Source: a virus
Virus record (IMG/VR): IMGVR_UViG_3300030737_000014
Span: 1-64,000 of that record
Direction: 5' to 3' (one strand)
DNA: 64,000 nt
Shown: positions 55,919-64,000 of the stretch, piece by piece
Numbering within the stretch: position 1 is the first letter of the stretch
Layout: every line of letters starts with the position of its first letter
Notes under the pieces: model-generated
The model's database searches: none
Seen by the model: only the letters and a program-made list of their open reading frames with translations
What the model was told of the DNA's origin: nothing
Translations under genes and position numbers: made by a program

Positions 55919-55927
55919 TTCGATTCC

Positions 55928-56152
55928 TTACGACAGCGCGGAGATGGCGGTGTTGACCGTGGTGATGTTCGAAGACTCGGTGCCCGACGGCGTCAGCACA
56001 TCGTTGACAAGATAGGTGAGCTTGGTGATGCACTCAGCAATCGCGAGTTCGACCTCGAGCATGATGCCAGGGAGATCGCACGCAGCGATTTCAGCCTGGT
56101 TCTTGCCGCCAGTCGTGAAGGTGATAGCAGTGAGGTTTGCCTTGACGCCCAT
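55928..56152 (-). CDS. Hypothetical 74-aa virion-region protein
   Basis: MGVKANLTAITFTTGGKNQA, EIAACDLPGIMLEVELAIAE. Amphipathic helix after a beta hairpin. Function unknown. Confidence 0.5.
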   Translation of the reverse strand: MGVKANLTAITFTTGGKNQAEIAACDLPGIMLEVELAIAECITKLTYLVNDVLTPSGTESSNITTVNTAISALS

Positions 56153-56182
56153 GAGAGAAATTCCTTGATGTTGGGGATTGGA

Positions 56183-57088
56183 TTAGAATGTGGTCCGCGC
56201 GCGGAACGGGTCCAGCAACTTCTTGACGTCGTTGTCGAGAGTCGTTGCCGCGAACCGCATCATCGTGGTGTCGCCGGCTGTGATCCTCTGAAGACCGCCG
56301 CTTAGATTTGATGTCTGGATTAGACCTGATGCTATCTGTGCGGCTGCGCGTGCCACCGGATCAGGTACGGTCGGATATCCTGCGACGTACTTGATGCGAA
56401 CGTCGGAGTAATAGGAGAGCAGTTCACCAGCCGGCACCCAGATCTCACCGGTCGCATCCGACCAGGATGACGGCGGGATCGCGATCGGTATCCACGGCGG
56501 CGGACCGCCGAAGGACTGGATCGACGCCAACAGGTTCATGTCCTGATAGAGACCGCCGACCTGATCAGACCGGCGCCCGTAGGAGTACCGGCCAAGCATC
56601 GAGACGACGCTTACGAGCGGAAACTTGGCCACGCGAACGATTGAACGCTTACTTGGCGTGGTGCGATCTTCGCTGATGACACGACCGACGTCGGCCAGGG
56701 CGCCACTGGCGTGGCTGAACTGAACATTGCCGAGCGTGATCTGATTGGTTCCGTTGACAGCTACGATGACGCAAGCTTCTACGGCGGCCGGGTTAGCGAA
56801 GTCGAGGACAAGGACTTCACCGATGCTGTCGGCTCTGATATTTGCCGGAGTCACTGTCACGACGACATTGGTGCCAGGTGTGATGGCTGATCCAAGCTTG
56901 TATGTGAAGCTCGGCGTCATGGATGCCATGGCGCAAGGATTGCCGTTGCCGTCCTTGGTATAGATCAGACCTTCCGGTCGCTTGATCTCGGCATCGATTA
57001 GGGTCGATGCGAGTTGAGCGACTCCGGCCGGCAGAGTGGCAGGAAGGCCGAAGCCGTCGTTGACACCCTGTAGATAATTCGATCCCAT
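56183..57088 (-). CDS. Head-tail connector (gp6-like)
   Basis: 301 residues. C-terminal part VRIKYVAGYPTVPDPVARAA, AQIASGLIQTSNLSG and middle VSMLGRYSYGRRSDQVGGLY match the connector pattern of siphoviral/myoviral Gp6-like proteins (YVAGY plus VP). An inserted beta domain lies at about 70-130 (NVVVTVTPANIRADSIGEVL). Joins portal and tail. Confidence 0.6.
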   Translation of the reverse strand: MGSNYLQGVNDGFGLPATLPAGVAQLASTLIDAEIKRPEGLIYTKDGNGNPCAMASMTPSFTYKLGSAITPGTNVVVTVTPANIRADSIGEVLVLDFANPAAVEACVIVAVNGTNQITLGNVQFSHASGALADVGRVISEDRTTPSKRSIVRVAKFPLVSVVSMLGRYSYGRRSDQVGGLYQDMNLLASIQSFGGPPPWIPIAIPPSSWSDATGEIWVPAGELLSYYSDVRIKYVAGYPTVPDPVARAAAQIASGLIQTSNLSGGLQRITAGDTTMMRFAATTLDNDVKKLLDPFRARTTF

Positions 57089-57089
57089 A

Positions 57090-57494
57090 TCACGCCGCGT
57101 TCAGAAGAAGCGCAAATCCAGAGATGGTTGCAGTGGACCCGCCGGTGTTGGTGATGGTGACCTTGAACGACTGGAACGGGAGTCCATCGTTTGAGTTCAC
57201 AACGTTCGCGGTGGCGGCGACGAGCGTGGAAGAGATGGGCGCGCCCTGGGGAAGCGTACCAACCTTATCGACGTAACGCTGGATCGAAACTGCACCGGCC
57301 TGCGATGACAGAACAGCACAAGAGAGTGCCTTGAAGCCGTCACTCGCGATAACGTTCGACACGTAGCTACCGGCAGCAGCGATCGTCGTGGGCGGCGGAG
57401 TAGTTGCCGAGACACTCAGATCGCACTGCGCTACCGGGCCTGTGGCGACCGGCTCCCAGTATTGATCATTTATTTCGGATGAGACCTGAGGCAT
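57090..57494 (-). CDS. Virion protein (134 aa)
   Basis: QCDLSVSATTPPPTTIAAAG, SYVSNVIASDGFKALSCAVL, AVSIQRYVDKVGTLPQGAPI, SFKVTITNTGGSTATISGFA. Single beta-sandwich-like domain; probably a capsid decoration protein or neck part. Confidence 0.55.
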   Translation of the reverse strand: MPQVSSEINDQYWEPVATGPVAQCDLSVSATTPPPTTIAAAGSYVSNVIASDGFKALSCAVLSSQAGAVSIQRYVDKVGTLPQGAPISSTLVAATANVVNSNDGLPFQSFKVTITNTGGSTATISGFALLLNAA

Positions 57495-57503
57495 GTGGAT
57501 TCC

Positions 57504-57758
57504 TTATGCGGTCAGAAGCTCGGGCAAGATCAGCCGGGACTTCTTCGCCAACTGATGTTTCACGAGATACTTCCCGATGGAGTCGGGGACATCCGCTTTG
57601 CCGAAGACGAACTCGACGTTGAATTCCAGGGGCGCGTTCTTATCGTCCACCCAATCGGATGGCATCTCACCCTGGCCCTCGAGGTGCTTGGCCGGACAGA
57701 TGCTCATGATGAATGATTTTTGCTTCACGGCTTTGGCGCCGGTGGCGTAGACGTGCAT
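57504..57758 (-). CDS. Hypothetical 84-aa protein after the capsid
   Basis: MHVYATGAKAVKQKSFIMSI, then DDKNAPLEFNVEFVFGKADV, PDSIGKYLVKHQLAKKSRLI. Small alpha/beta protein; first gene after the capsid terminator. Function unknown. Confidence 0.55.
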   Translation of the reverse strand: MHVYATGAKAVKQKSFIMSICPAKHLEGQGEMPSDWVDDKNAPLEFNVEFVFGKADVPDSIGKYLVKHQLAKKSRLILPELLTA

Positions 57759-57784
57759 GGAAACTCCTGTTTAAAGACGGGTAA

Positions 57785-57815
57785 TAAAAAACCCCCGGTG
57801 ATTTCTCACCGAGGG
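57785..57815 (-). terminator. Terminator after the major capsid gene
   Basis: Minus strand CCCTCGGTGA-gaaa-TCACCGGGGG (10 pairs, one G-U) then TTTTTTATT. It would raise capsid transcript over later genes. Confidence 0.9.
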
Positions 57816-57881
57816 TGTGTTTAGACTCTGGAAGAGGCTTGTGAGGCTAATGTCCCCGAAGCGACAACTCTTCCCGAGTTA

Positions 57882-58892
57882 TTACGGACGCAGAACCTGG
57901 ACCAGGCGGTGCGCGTAAGTCGCGCCCTTCACGATCAGGTTGTCGAACACGATGCCGACGTACTGGCCCTGCAACCCGGACAGCAGACCGAGCTGGAACA
58001 GACGCGGGCTCATATTGCCGTCTCCGCCAGAGATGACGGCCATCTCGATGTCGGCCTCTGTCACGATGACAGCGTAGTAGCCCTTCAGCGCGGTCGGGAC
58101 CGCCGAGAAGCCATACGCCGAGACGCCCGCCGCAGAGATCGCCGCGGACAGGAACGGATCCACAACCAAGGGGATCGGGCCGGCCTGCGTCTGGATCGCG
58201 CGAACCATCACGCCGGCAGTCACTTCGACCTTGTCGAAGGTGATCTGCGACGCCTTGGCTTCACGATCGAGATAGTCACCGAGGATCGGATCGATGTAGA
58301 TCGCGGTCGGTCGGATTACGTAGGTGGTATTCGCAACCATCTGGGCGACCTGGCTCTTGATGCCGTCGATGATGGAGGCGCCGTTCACGACCTGACCCGT
58401 GGTGGTGATCTGGGTCAGAGCCGAGACGTACTGGGTCGTGGTGGGGATCGTCAGCGACGTATCGGTGCCGGTCCAAACGCCGGAAGCCGACGCCACGATG
58501 ACGGAGTTCAGGATGTCCTGAATGTCCTTGGCTTCGACTGCAGCGAACTGGCCCTGCTGACGGGTAACTTCGACGTCGAACAGCGACAGGTTCGTCTGGT
58601 TGACGATCGCCTTAACGTAGGCCGAACGCTCAACACGCGCCGGACCAGTTGCGGTCGGGGTGATGTTGCGCGGATCGGTGAACGCTGCGGTCGCAATCGC
58701 GGTCTGCTCGAAGTAACGATGGGGATGACCCGTCGCAAGCTTGCGGCTGACGCGCTGAAGGAAGATCGAGTTCCGACGAATGATGTCGTAGATCTCGGAT
58801 TCGTACTTGTTGATTTCGATGGCGCCGTTGCCGAGGAAATCGGCGGCGGCAGTGATCTGGTCAACGAACTTGGCGGGCTGAATGAAAGACAT
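57882..58892 (-). CDS. Major capsid protein (HK97-fold)
   Basis: 336 residues. N-terminal helices then YESEIYDIIRRNSIFLQRVS, GHPHRYFEQTAIATAAFTDP, and C-terminal VVDPFLSAAISAAGVSAYGF, TEADIEMAVISGGDGNMSPR, LFQLGLLSGLQGQYVGIVFD. Length and order after the protease-scaffold gene suit an HK97-type capsid; the strong terminator downstream fits its high expression. Confidence 0.85.
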   Translation of the reverse strand: MSFIQPAKFVDQITAAADFLGNGAIEINKYESEIYDIIRRNSIFLQRVSRKLATGHPHRYFEQTAIATAAFTDPRNITPTATGPARVERSAYVKAIVNQTNLSLFDVEVTRQQGQFAAVEAKDIQDILNSVIVASASGVWTGTDTSLTIPTTTQYVSALTQITTTGQVVNGASIIDGIKSQVAQMVANTTYVIRPTAIYIDPILGDYLDREAKASQITFDKVEVTAGVMVRAIQTQAGPIPLVVDPFLSAAISAAGVSAYGFSAVPTALKGYYAVIVTEADIEMAVISGGDGNMSPRLFQLGLLSGLQGQYVGIVFDNLIVKGATYAHRLVQVLRP

Positions 58893-58917
58893 TGTTCTTA
58901 TTCCTTTTTCGCGCTTC

Positions 58918-60153
58918 TTACAGAGCGCCCAAACGCGACAGCTCTTGCTTGAGCGTCATGCGTTGATCCATGTTGAGACCAGCCGCCTTGAGTGAGACGT
59001 CGAGTTCGGAGACCTTGAGCTTCGCGTCGCCCTCGGGCAGCGTGATAGACGCCCTGGCAAGCAAGCTGGTGATCATCGGGCTGACGGTTTTGCGATCGGG
59101 AGCGGCGGCAGCGGCGATAGCCTTCGCTTCAGCATCCTTGGCCTTCGTCTCCGCAGCGGCGAGCTGATCGACGAGCGGCTTGGTGGCGGCTTCGACGGCA
59201 GTCTTGACGGCTGTCTCGATCGCAAGGGTCTGCGCGGCAGCGATGCGCTGCACTTCAGCGGCCTGATCGAGTGCTTCCTTGACGGCAGCCTTGACGTCGA
59301 CCACGGCGGGCGCAACGACAGTGGCTGCACCGGCTTCGATCTTGGTGAGGCGATCGCCGAAAGGCTTGAGCGCGCCGTCCAGGATTACCTTCAGTTCTTC
59401 GGGGGTCATTTTTATTTCTCCTGCTTCGGCGGATGCCGCAAGCGATGTGGTTGTGTAGGCAGCCTTGTCCTTGCGGAGAATCGCTGCGCCGGTGAAAGAC
59501 AGATCGGTGATCGTGAGAATGTCGGCGCTCGGGTCTTCGATCGTCAGACGTTGCGCTTCAAAGCTGAAGCCCAGGACTTTCTTGAGATCTTTGATGAGTG
59601 CCGCCGTCTCTGGAAAATCGGCTGCGTAGATGAAGCCCTCGATCGCGATCGCGTTGCCAACGATGTTGGCTGACGTGATGATGCCAATCTTTTCCTGGGC
59701 ATCGTGACCGTCGAACGAAGGAGTGAAGTTGACCGCCATACCCATCAGAGAGGAAAGTGCCCTCTCCGCTGCTCCGGCAGTGACGATGATCCGACGCCCG
59801 TGCGCGCCACCAGGGGCGCCGTCGGACGGCTGATCAAGTCGCGTCAGGATGCCAGAGAACGGCATCTTGTTCGGGTGATCTGAATTGGAGATGTTGAGCG
59901 CCATTGCCTCAAGGCTGATGGCTTTCAACTTATGCCAGTCGCTGGTGTCGACATCTAGTTCGACAGCACGAGCGATGATTAGGTGACGAGCTTCGCGCTT
60001 CTCGTCGATTGAAAGCCCTTGCGTGTTCTCGACGTTGTACCAAGAGAGCTTGGTATTGTGAGCGTCGTTGATACGAAGCTTGCGCTTGCCAGGAACTGCG
60101 AACTGATCGTCTGCGAGGGCTGCGATGCCCTTCTTGTCTAGTTTTACGTTCAT
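58918..60153 (-). CDS. Prohead protease fused to scaffold
   Basis: 411 residues. The N-terminal ~230 residues carry MAVNFTPSFDGHDAQEKIGI (His), YAADFPETAALIKDLKKVLG and LGFSFEAQRLTIEDPSADIL (Ser): the His-Ser pair of phage maturation proteases. Residues about 250-360 are a Glu/Ala/Lys coiled coil (LDQAAEVQRIAAAQTLAIET) and the tail is a helical pair (LSRLGAL end), as in scaffolding domains. One gene thus provides scaffold and protease. Confidence 0.8.
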   Translation of the reverse strand: MNVKLDKKGIAALADDQFAVPGKRKLRINDAHNTKLSWYNVENTQGLSIDEKREARHLIIARAVELDVDTSDWHKLKAISLEAMALNISNSDHPNKMPFSGILTRLDQPSDGAPGGAHGRRIIVTAGAAERALSSLMGMAVNFTPSFDGHDAQEKIGIITSANIVGNAIAIEGFIYAADFPETAALIKDLKKVLGFSFEAQRLTIEDPSADILTITDLSFTGAAILRKDKAAYTTTSLAASAEAGEIKMTPEELKVILDGALKPFGDRLTKIEAGAATVVAPAVVDVKAAVKEALDQAAEVQRIAAAQTLAIETAVKTAVEAATKPLVDQLAAAETKAKDAEAKAIAAAAAPDRKTVSPMITSLLARASITLPEGDAKLKVSELDVSLKAAGLNMDQRMTLKQELSRLGAL

Positions 60154-60168
60154 GGTGGGCGAAGCCCC

Positions 60169-60486
60169 TTAGAGGTGGTAGGAAAGACCGATCAGGAATT
60201 CCTTGGTGTCGCCGTTTGACTTATCGATCGCGACTTTAAGGAACGGCTTGATCTCAGCCAGGCGCTGATGGATCGCGTGACGTTCGTCAGTGAAGCCATC
60301 GAGTTCAACAAGTGCGCCTGCCCATGCTTTGCGCTCGGGCTCATCCTCGTAGACGAATGGGTTCTCAAGGGACTCTGGGACCGCCAGCTTCTCAGCATCC
60401 CGACTGACGTTCTCTGCGTCAGCTTCCTTGCGAAGCTCTTCGGCTTCCAGCTCGGCCATCAATTCCTCTTCTGTCTGATCGGCCAT
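60169..60486 (-). CDS. Hypothetical acidic head-region protein (105 aa)
   Basis: MADQTEEELMAELEAEELRK: strongly acidic N-terminus, then YEDEPERKAWAGALVELDGF. Between portal and protease genes; could be a head assembly accessory. Overlaps the following gene by one base. Confidence 0.55.
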   Translation of the reverse strand: MADQTEEELMAELEAEELRKEADAENVSRDAEKLAVPESLENPFVYEDEPERKAWAGALVELDGFTDERHAIHQRLAEIKPFLKVAIDKSNGDTKEFLIGLSYHL

Positions 60487-60707
60487 TATGCAAGCTCCGC
60501 AAGCACGGAGACGAGAGCAGCATGATTAGCTGAGTCACCACCGCTCGACGGGTACACAGAGATGATCTGAGACATAACTACCTTGAGTTCGGCGACGTGC
60601 TGCTTTGCCAGAGACACCAGCGCGTTGACATCGATTGCCAGTGCCGACATCGCGGTCTTGGACGACGCGGTCGTTACGATCGCGTTGAGGTCCGTCATTA
60701 CAGTCAT
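60486..60707 (-). CDS. Hypothetical 73-aa protein
   Basis: Starts MTVMTDLNAIVTTASSKTAM; helical (LVSLAKQHVAELKVVMSQII). The Arg-rich longer frame upstream is a shadow of the next gene. Function unknown. Confidence 0.5.
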   Translation of the reverse strand: MTVMTDLNAIVTTASSKTAMSALAIDVNALVSLAKQHVAELKVVMSQIISVYPSSGGDSANHAALVSVLAELA

Positions 60708-60718
60708 ATTGTGATTCC

Positions 60719-61033
60719 TTACGCGGCGACGACGAGAACGTCGAAGGTGCCGGCGGGCAGCGTGGTCGCGGCGAGCAGCGGCGCCAGGTTGACCGTGAAG
60801 CCGAAGGTCGTCTTCGCGGAGATCCAGGCGATGCACGCCTGATAGTTCGTCACGATGACTTGGAACGTGGGCGGTAGCGCTTCGGCGAAGGTCACGACAG
60901 TCGAGACCGTCTGGCCGGCGCCGCCGCCAATCAGGTTTGCAACTGCGAGCTGCTGGCCGAAGACCATTCGATCGGTAAAGTCCGGGGTGCTGGAACCGTC
61001 GATAACAGCAGTGACCCGCTTATTGATAGCCAT
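60719..61033 (-). CDS. Hypothetical 104-aa beta-rich head protein
   Basis: MAINKRVTAVIDGSSTPDFT, VTFAEALPPTFQVIVTNYQA, CIAWISAKTTFGFTVNLAPL, PAGTFDVLVVAA. A beta-sandwich-like small protein, just after the portal; perhaps a decoration or adaptor. Confidence 0.55.
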   Translation of the reverse strand: MAINKRVTAVIDGSSTPDFTDRMVFGQQLAVANLIGGGAGQTVSTVVTFAEALPPTFQVIVTNYQACIAWISAKTTFGFTVNLAPLLAATTLPAGTFDVLVVAA

Positions 61034-61038
61034 GTGGC

Positions 61039-62394
61039 TTAATCCTTCTTGGATGTTTTGGGTTTGGTCTTAGTGGTCTTGCTGCCACTAGACAGATTCT
61101 TGTCGTCGACCTGTGCGGCGCCGCGCGCAGCCTGTATTGCGATGTCGACATCGGCCTTGAGCATGTCCGAGAATGGATTGGTGCTCGGCGGCTGGCCGCG
61201 CTTCTCTCGGTACTGGTTCGGTGTGATAGCGTTGTTCTCGTATTCTATGCCGAACACTTCAGCGAGGTTTAGCTCGTCGTCGGACTCGATGCCCTTGAAG
61301 CGAAACTCAAGCTGAGAGAAGCCGAGCTTGGCGTGAAGAGCTTCGCGAGTGATGTGCGAAGCCATCAAATGCGCGACGGGCTTAATAGCCTGCCGACGAT
61401 CGCGATCCTCGGACGTCTCGGAAGTGTTGCGATTGACGTCGCGCTCGAGGCCGAGGTTCTGCGGACTGATATCGAAAGCCGTTGCCAGCTCGCGGATCAG
61501 GAATTCCTGGTACTGGAGATAGAGCCCGTCGTCGCCTTCGGGGAACAGCTTCATCACCGACGGGCCGCGGGCCTTCTCGGCGCCGGCCATGCCTGTGATC
61601 GGCATAACACCCTGGCCTTCGACCTCGTTGCGCCAGTAGCTGCGGAACGCCCCAAGCGTTTCGGCCGTAGCGCCCTCGCCGAGATCGAGCAGGATAGACG
61701 GTCGAGAGTTGGTGGCGACGTTGCCGGCGAACTCGCCGACGCCCAGGATCCTCGAAATCGTATTGAACGCGATCTCGAGCGGGCCATGACCGAACGGCGT
61801 CGCGGTCGACGGGTTCGGCCGGATGTACATCAGCTCGTCGTTGCGCAGCGGGATCATTTCTGAGTTGGACCCCGTGAAGGATCCGTAGCCGACGACTTGG
61901 ACGTAACGGGCTTCGTTTAGCCCTCCGGACCAACCGGGATAGATTTGAATAGTGAGGCCGTCGACCGGCCACATCCAGAGCGGACGCAGAGGGTTTCCGC
62001 TGTCCTGCATCTCGATTGCGCCGGCGCCGAGGAGAATGTCTTCGGCTACCTGTTCGAATAGCGTTCGCGCACTATCATCACCGTTCGGATGATCGATGCA
62101 GTATGAAGCGACTTCGATCTGACGCTGCAGTTCACTGTTGGGATGCAGACCATCCGACGGTACGATCTCCCATTCCAGCATCGCGATCGGGTTCTTGATC
62201 GAATTGATGGCGCGACGCGCGTACGGATTGAGAGAGAACCACCGAAGATTCCGCGGCGTCGGTTTGTAGGCAAGCTTCTTGGCGCTTCCGATGTTGTTCT
62301 GTGGAATTAGATTCGGGAACGCTATGGTGTCGCGGTGCGGCTCCTGCTTACGCCGCCCTGGGCGACCGCCCTTGAAGATATCGAGCAGCGCCAT
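61039..62394 (-). CDS. Portal protein (HK97-type)
   Basis: 451 residues. Portal pattern: FSLNPYARRAINSIKNPIAM, EWEIVPSDG, ILLGAGAIEMQDSGNPLRPL, ELMYIRPNPSTATPFGHGPL, GLYLQYQEFLIRELATAFDI, SPQNLGL. A Lys/Thr/Ser tail (SSGSKTTKTKPKTSKKD) ends the gene. Start 7 bases after the terminase stop. Forms the dodecameric packaging gate. Confidence 0.9.
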   Translation of the reverse strand: MALLDIFKGGRPGRRKQEPHRDTIAFPNLIPQNNIGSAKKLAYKPTPRNLRWFSLNPYARRAINSIKNPIAMLEWEIVPSDGLHPNSELQRQIEVASYCIDHPNGDDSARTLFEQVAEDILLGAGAIEMQDSGNPLRPLWMWPVDGLTIQIYPGWSGGLNEARYVQVVGYGSFTGSNSEMIPLRNDELMYIRPNPSTATPFGHGPLEIAFNTISRILGVGEFAGNVATNSRPSILLDLGEGATAETLGAFRSYWRNEVEGQGVMPITGMAGAEKARGPSVMKLFPEGDDGLYLQYQEFLIRELATAFDISPQNLGLERDVNRNTSETSEDRDRRQAIKPVAHLMASHITREALHAKLGFSQLEFRFKGIESDDELNLAEVFGIEYENNAITPNQYREKRGQPPSTNPFSDMLKADVDIAIQAARGAAQVDDKNLSSGSKTTKTKPKTSKKD

Positions 62395-62400
62395 GGTGCC

Positions 62401-63738
62401 TCATGCGAAAAAGAATGTTGAGGCGGAATCGCTGAGCATCAGCTCAGTGAGCGCCCAGACCATCGCGTCCAATCGGTCAGGCGAGTAGCCTGCCGTCGAG
62501 CGGTCAAAATCCTGAGTGAAGGCGCACATCTGATCTTCGAGCTGAGAGAACCCCCCAACGTGATGGACGCGGCCCTGTTCATAGAGTGCGCTGATTGGTT
62601 CGGCCCGAATGGCCTTGCCGCGCGAGGCGTGAACGCCTTTGTATGCGACGTTAGAATTGACGGCGCGGATCGTGTTCTCGATCATATCGCCGCCGTTGTT
62701 GGTCTCGCCGATGATCCGGTCACCACCCAGAGCTGCGTACATCCGGCATGCTAGGGTGGCCCATTCGTTCGGCTGAAGAACTCCGGACGTGTCCTGGAGG
62801 ACGTATCCGTGTCCATCATATCCGAGACCGGCCGCGATGATTCCGGTTTCGTCGGCGTCTTCGCCGGACGTCATAGCGGGATCGATCGCGATTACGATCC
62901 TCCGGAGTGGAGGCACTTGATTAGCGTGGATACGCAATTCATCCAGCTTCTCTCGTGTCCACATGGCTCCGGGGACGTCGTCGAGCATCTCGGCGTAAAT
63001 CTCTTGCTTACCGAGACGAGTGCCTTCGTATTTGCGTTTGATGGTCTCGATGAATTGCTTCGCGAGATTGTTTGCGTTCTCCAAAGTGGATCCACGCGTG
63101 ATGACCGTGAACGGATCCTTGATGATGTCTTTCAACAAACCAATAGGTCTCGGCGTCGTTGACACCAACACCTGTGGATTGGATCCGAGACGAAGACCAA
63201 ACTGCAATTGATCCCAGCTATCCTGCGCGTACTGCCATTTCGCCAGCTCATCGCACCATGCCGCGGAATGTTGAGGACCGCGGAGCTGGTCCGGCTCTGA
63301 GCCGTTGTAGATCGAGGCAACACATCCATTCGGCCAGGTGAGCCTTCGCTTGGAAGGCTCGTATAACGGCATGAAATCTTTGGGGTGGACCTGCAATAGG
63401 CCCGAACCTTCGGTCGACAACTTCCCGTCGCCGATCATAACGTCGCGCGCGTCTTTGGCGGTTTCGGCGATGATCGCGATGTGCGAATGCTTTCCACCAG
63501 ACAGTGGCGTCGAGCCGCATGCTAGGGATCTCACCCACTCAGCGCCGGTGCGCGTCTTACCGAAACCGCGGCCGGCGAGAACTAACCACGTATTCCAGTC
63601 CATGCCATTAGGCAGCGTCTTTGGGGCGAACTGATTCTGCCGACCCCACATTTCCCAGGCGTAGGCAAAGTCGAGACGTTCTTCGTCCGACAGCTTAGCT
63701 AGGTAGTCCTCCCGGACTTCCTTCGGCCAGGTCGCCAT
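62401..63738 (-). CDS. terL: Large terminase subunit
   Basis: 445 residues from ATG 63738 (AGGGCGAGATA before it). Walker A LAGRGFGKTRTGAEW (about 54-67), Walker B SAAWCDELAKW (158-168), the RNase-H-like nuclease metal sites IVIAIDPAMTS (Asp286), IIGETNNGGDMI and PDRLDAMVWAL. Packaging motor and cutter. The longer Ser/Pro-rich frame upstream overlaps the small terminase in another frame. Confidence 0.93.
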   Translation of the reverse strand: MATWPKEVREDYLAKLSDEERLDFAYAWEMWGRQNQFAPKTLPNGMDWNTWLVLAGRGFGKTRTGAEWVRSLACGSTPLSGGKHSHIAIIAETAKDARDVMIGDGKLSTEGSGLLQVHPKDFMPLYEPSKRRLTWPNGCVASIYNGSEPDQLRGPQHSAAWCDELAKWQYAQDSWDQLQFGLRLGSNPQVLVSTTPRPIGLLKDIIKDPFTVITRGSTLENANNLAKQFIETIKRKYEGTRLGKQEIYAEMLDDVPGAMWTREKLDELRIHANQVPPLRRIVIAIDPAMTSGEDADETGIIAAGLGYDGHGYVLQDTSGVLQPNEWATLACRMYAALGGDRIIGETNNGGDMIENTIRAVNSNVAYKGVHASRGKAIRAEPISALYEQGRVHHVGGFSQLEDQMCAFTQDFDRSTAGYSPDRLDAMVWALTELMLSDSASTFFFA

Positions 63739-64000
63739 TATCTCGCCCTTCGACGAGTTGGCTGTCAGCTTTGATTTCAGCGAAGGCGGCGCCGGGGTCG
63801 ACGACGGAGAAGGTCCCGTCGATGACGGGGAGTCCTTCTTCCCCAGCAACGGGCCCAGCGAGTCGTCGTTCGATTTCGTCGAACTTGGCGGAGATTCGTT
63901 CGCCTGCACTGATGAGTTCAATTTTCACGTCCACGGTTGAATGAGTGTCGACCGGCTTGTCGAATTGACCGAGGACGTGCTTCGACAGGTGCATTGTCAT
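63695..64000 (-). CDS. Probable small terminase subunit, C-terminal part (enters from right edge)
   Basis: An open frame from the window edge (ATG ACA ATG at 64000 may be internal) to TGA 63695: VDVKIELISAGERISAKFDE, IERRLAGPVAGEEGLPVI, FSVVDPGAAFAEIKADSQ. It overlaps the terminase gene by 44 nt. In a circular reading the frame at 294..1 continues into it with no shift. The helix plus acidic tail suits a small terminase end. Confidence 0.55.
   Translation of the reverse strand: MTMHLSKHVLGQFDKPVDTHSTVDVKIELISAGERISAKFDEIERRLAGPVAGEEGLPVIDGTFSVVDPGAAFAEIKADSQLVEGRDNGDLAEGSPGGLPS

Noticed and set aside
63739-63921. N-terminal extension of the large terminase
   Set aside because: The 61 extra residues are Ser/Pro-rich, lie antiphase over the small-terminase end, and a ribosome-site-backed ATG is at 63738.

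Overview
The window looks like the genome of one temperate phage with a contractile tail (myovirus-like). The host is most likely an alphaproteobacterium, perhaps of the Rhizobiales. The host reading rests on a GcrA-type regulator (a family of Alphaproteobacteria), a beta-class adenine methyltransferase in the same operon, and moderately GC-rich DNA; it is inference. The genome may be complete and circular. A gene on the minus strand runs off the left edge in an open frame (98 codons, no stop), and an open frame enters from the right edge directly upstream of the large terminase. Joined end to end they stay in frame and give a protein of about 199 residues in the place where a small terminase is expected.

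Layout: (1) 0.5-12.3 kb, minus strand: a dense replication, nucleotide and recombination operon read leftward from a control region at 12.4 kb. It encodes a serine recombinase, a GcrA-like regulator, an adenine methyltransferase, nucleotide-pool enzymes, a ParA-like ATPase with a winged-helix partner, VRR-NUC and Cas4-like nucleases, and a primase-helicase. (2) 12.4-13.7 kb: switch region with a LexA/CI-fold repressor, divergent sigma70-type promoters and TAGG/CCTA repeat operators. (3) 13.7-26.6 kb, plus strand: an accessory operon of mostly small unknown genes, with an IS110-domain protein carrying a 26-residue tandem repeat, a ProQ/FinO RNA chaperone, a tandem pair of structured RNA-like elements at 18.6-18.9 kb, two C5-cytosine methyltransferases and, last, a tyrosine integrase followed by a probable attP. 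(4) 27-34 kb, minus strand: lysis and host-takeover genes, including RlpA-like and M15 peptidoglycan enzymes, several tiny membrane proteins, a holin candidate and an unexpected fatty-acid-hydroxylase-family membrane enzyme. (5) 34-64 kb, minus strand: the virion operon, read leftward from terminase: portal, protease-scaffold fusion, capsid, many beta-rich virion proteins, sheath, tube, tail chaperone with a -1 frameshift, tape measure, baseplate and fibre.

How it fits together: if the ends join, all leftward genes form one continuous arc (12.4 kb through 0/64 kb to 27 kb) opposed to the rightward arc. The same TAGG-repeat sequence lies at the repressor/recombinase promoters, at the start of the rightward operon, and beside a third promoter ahead of the RlpA lysis genes. 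This suggests one repressor coordinates all three. Late transcription is punctuated by six hairpin-plus-T-tract terminators, one of them lying between the RlpA promoter and its gene.

The most unusual points are: two genes that seem to start with CTG at CTGA overlaps; the paired structured RNA elements with compensatory base changes, in one operon with ProQ and an IS110-type domain; the repressor whose self-cleavage dyad seems lost; the fatty-acid-hydroxylase gene in the lysis block; and a virion protein made of about 15 LSG-type repeats.
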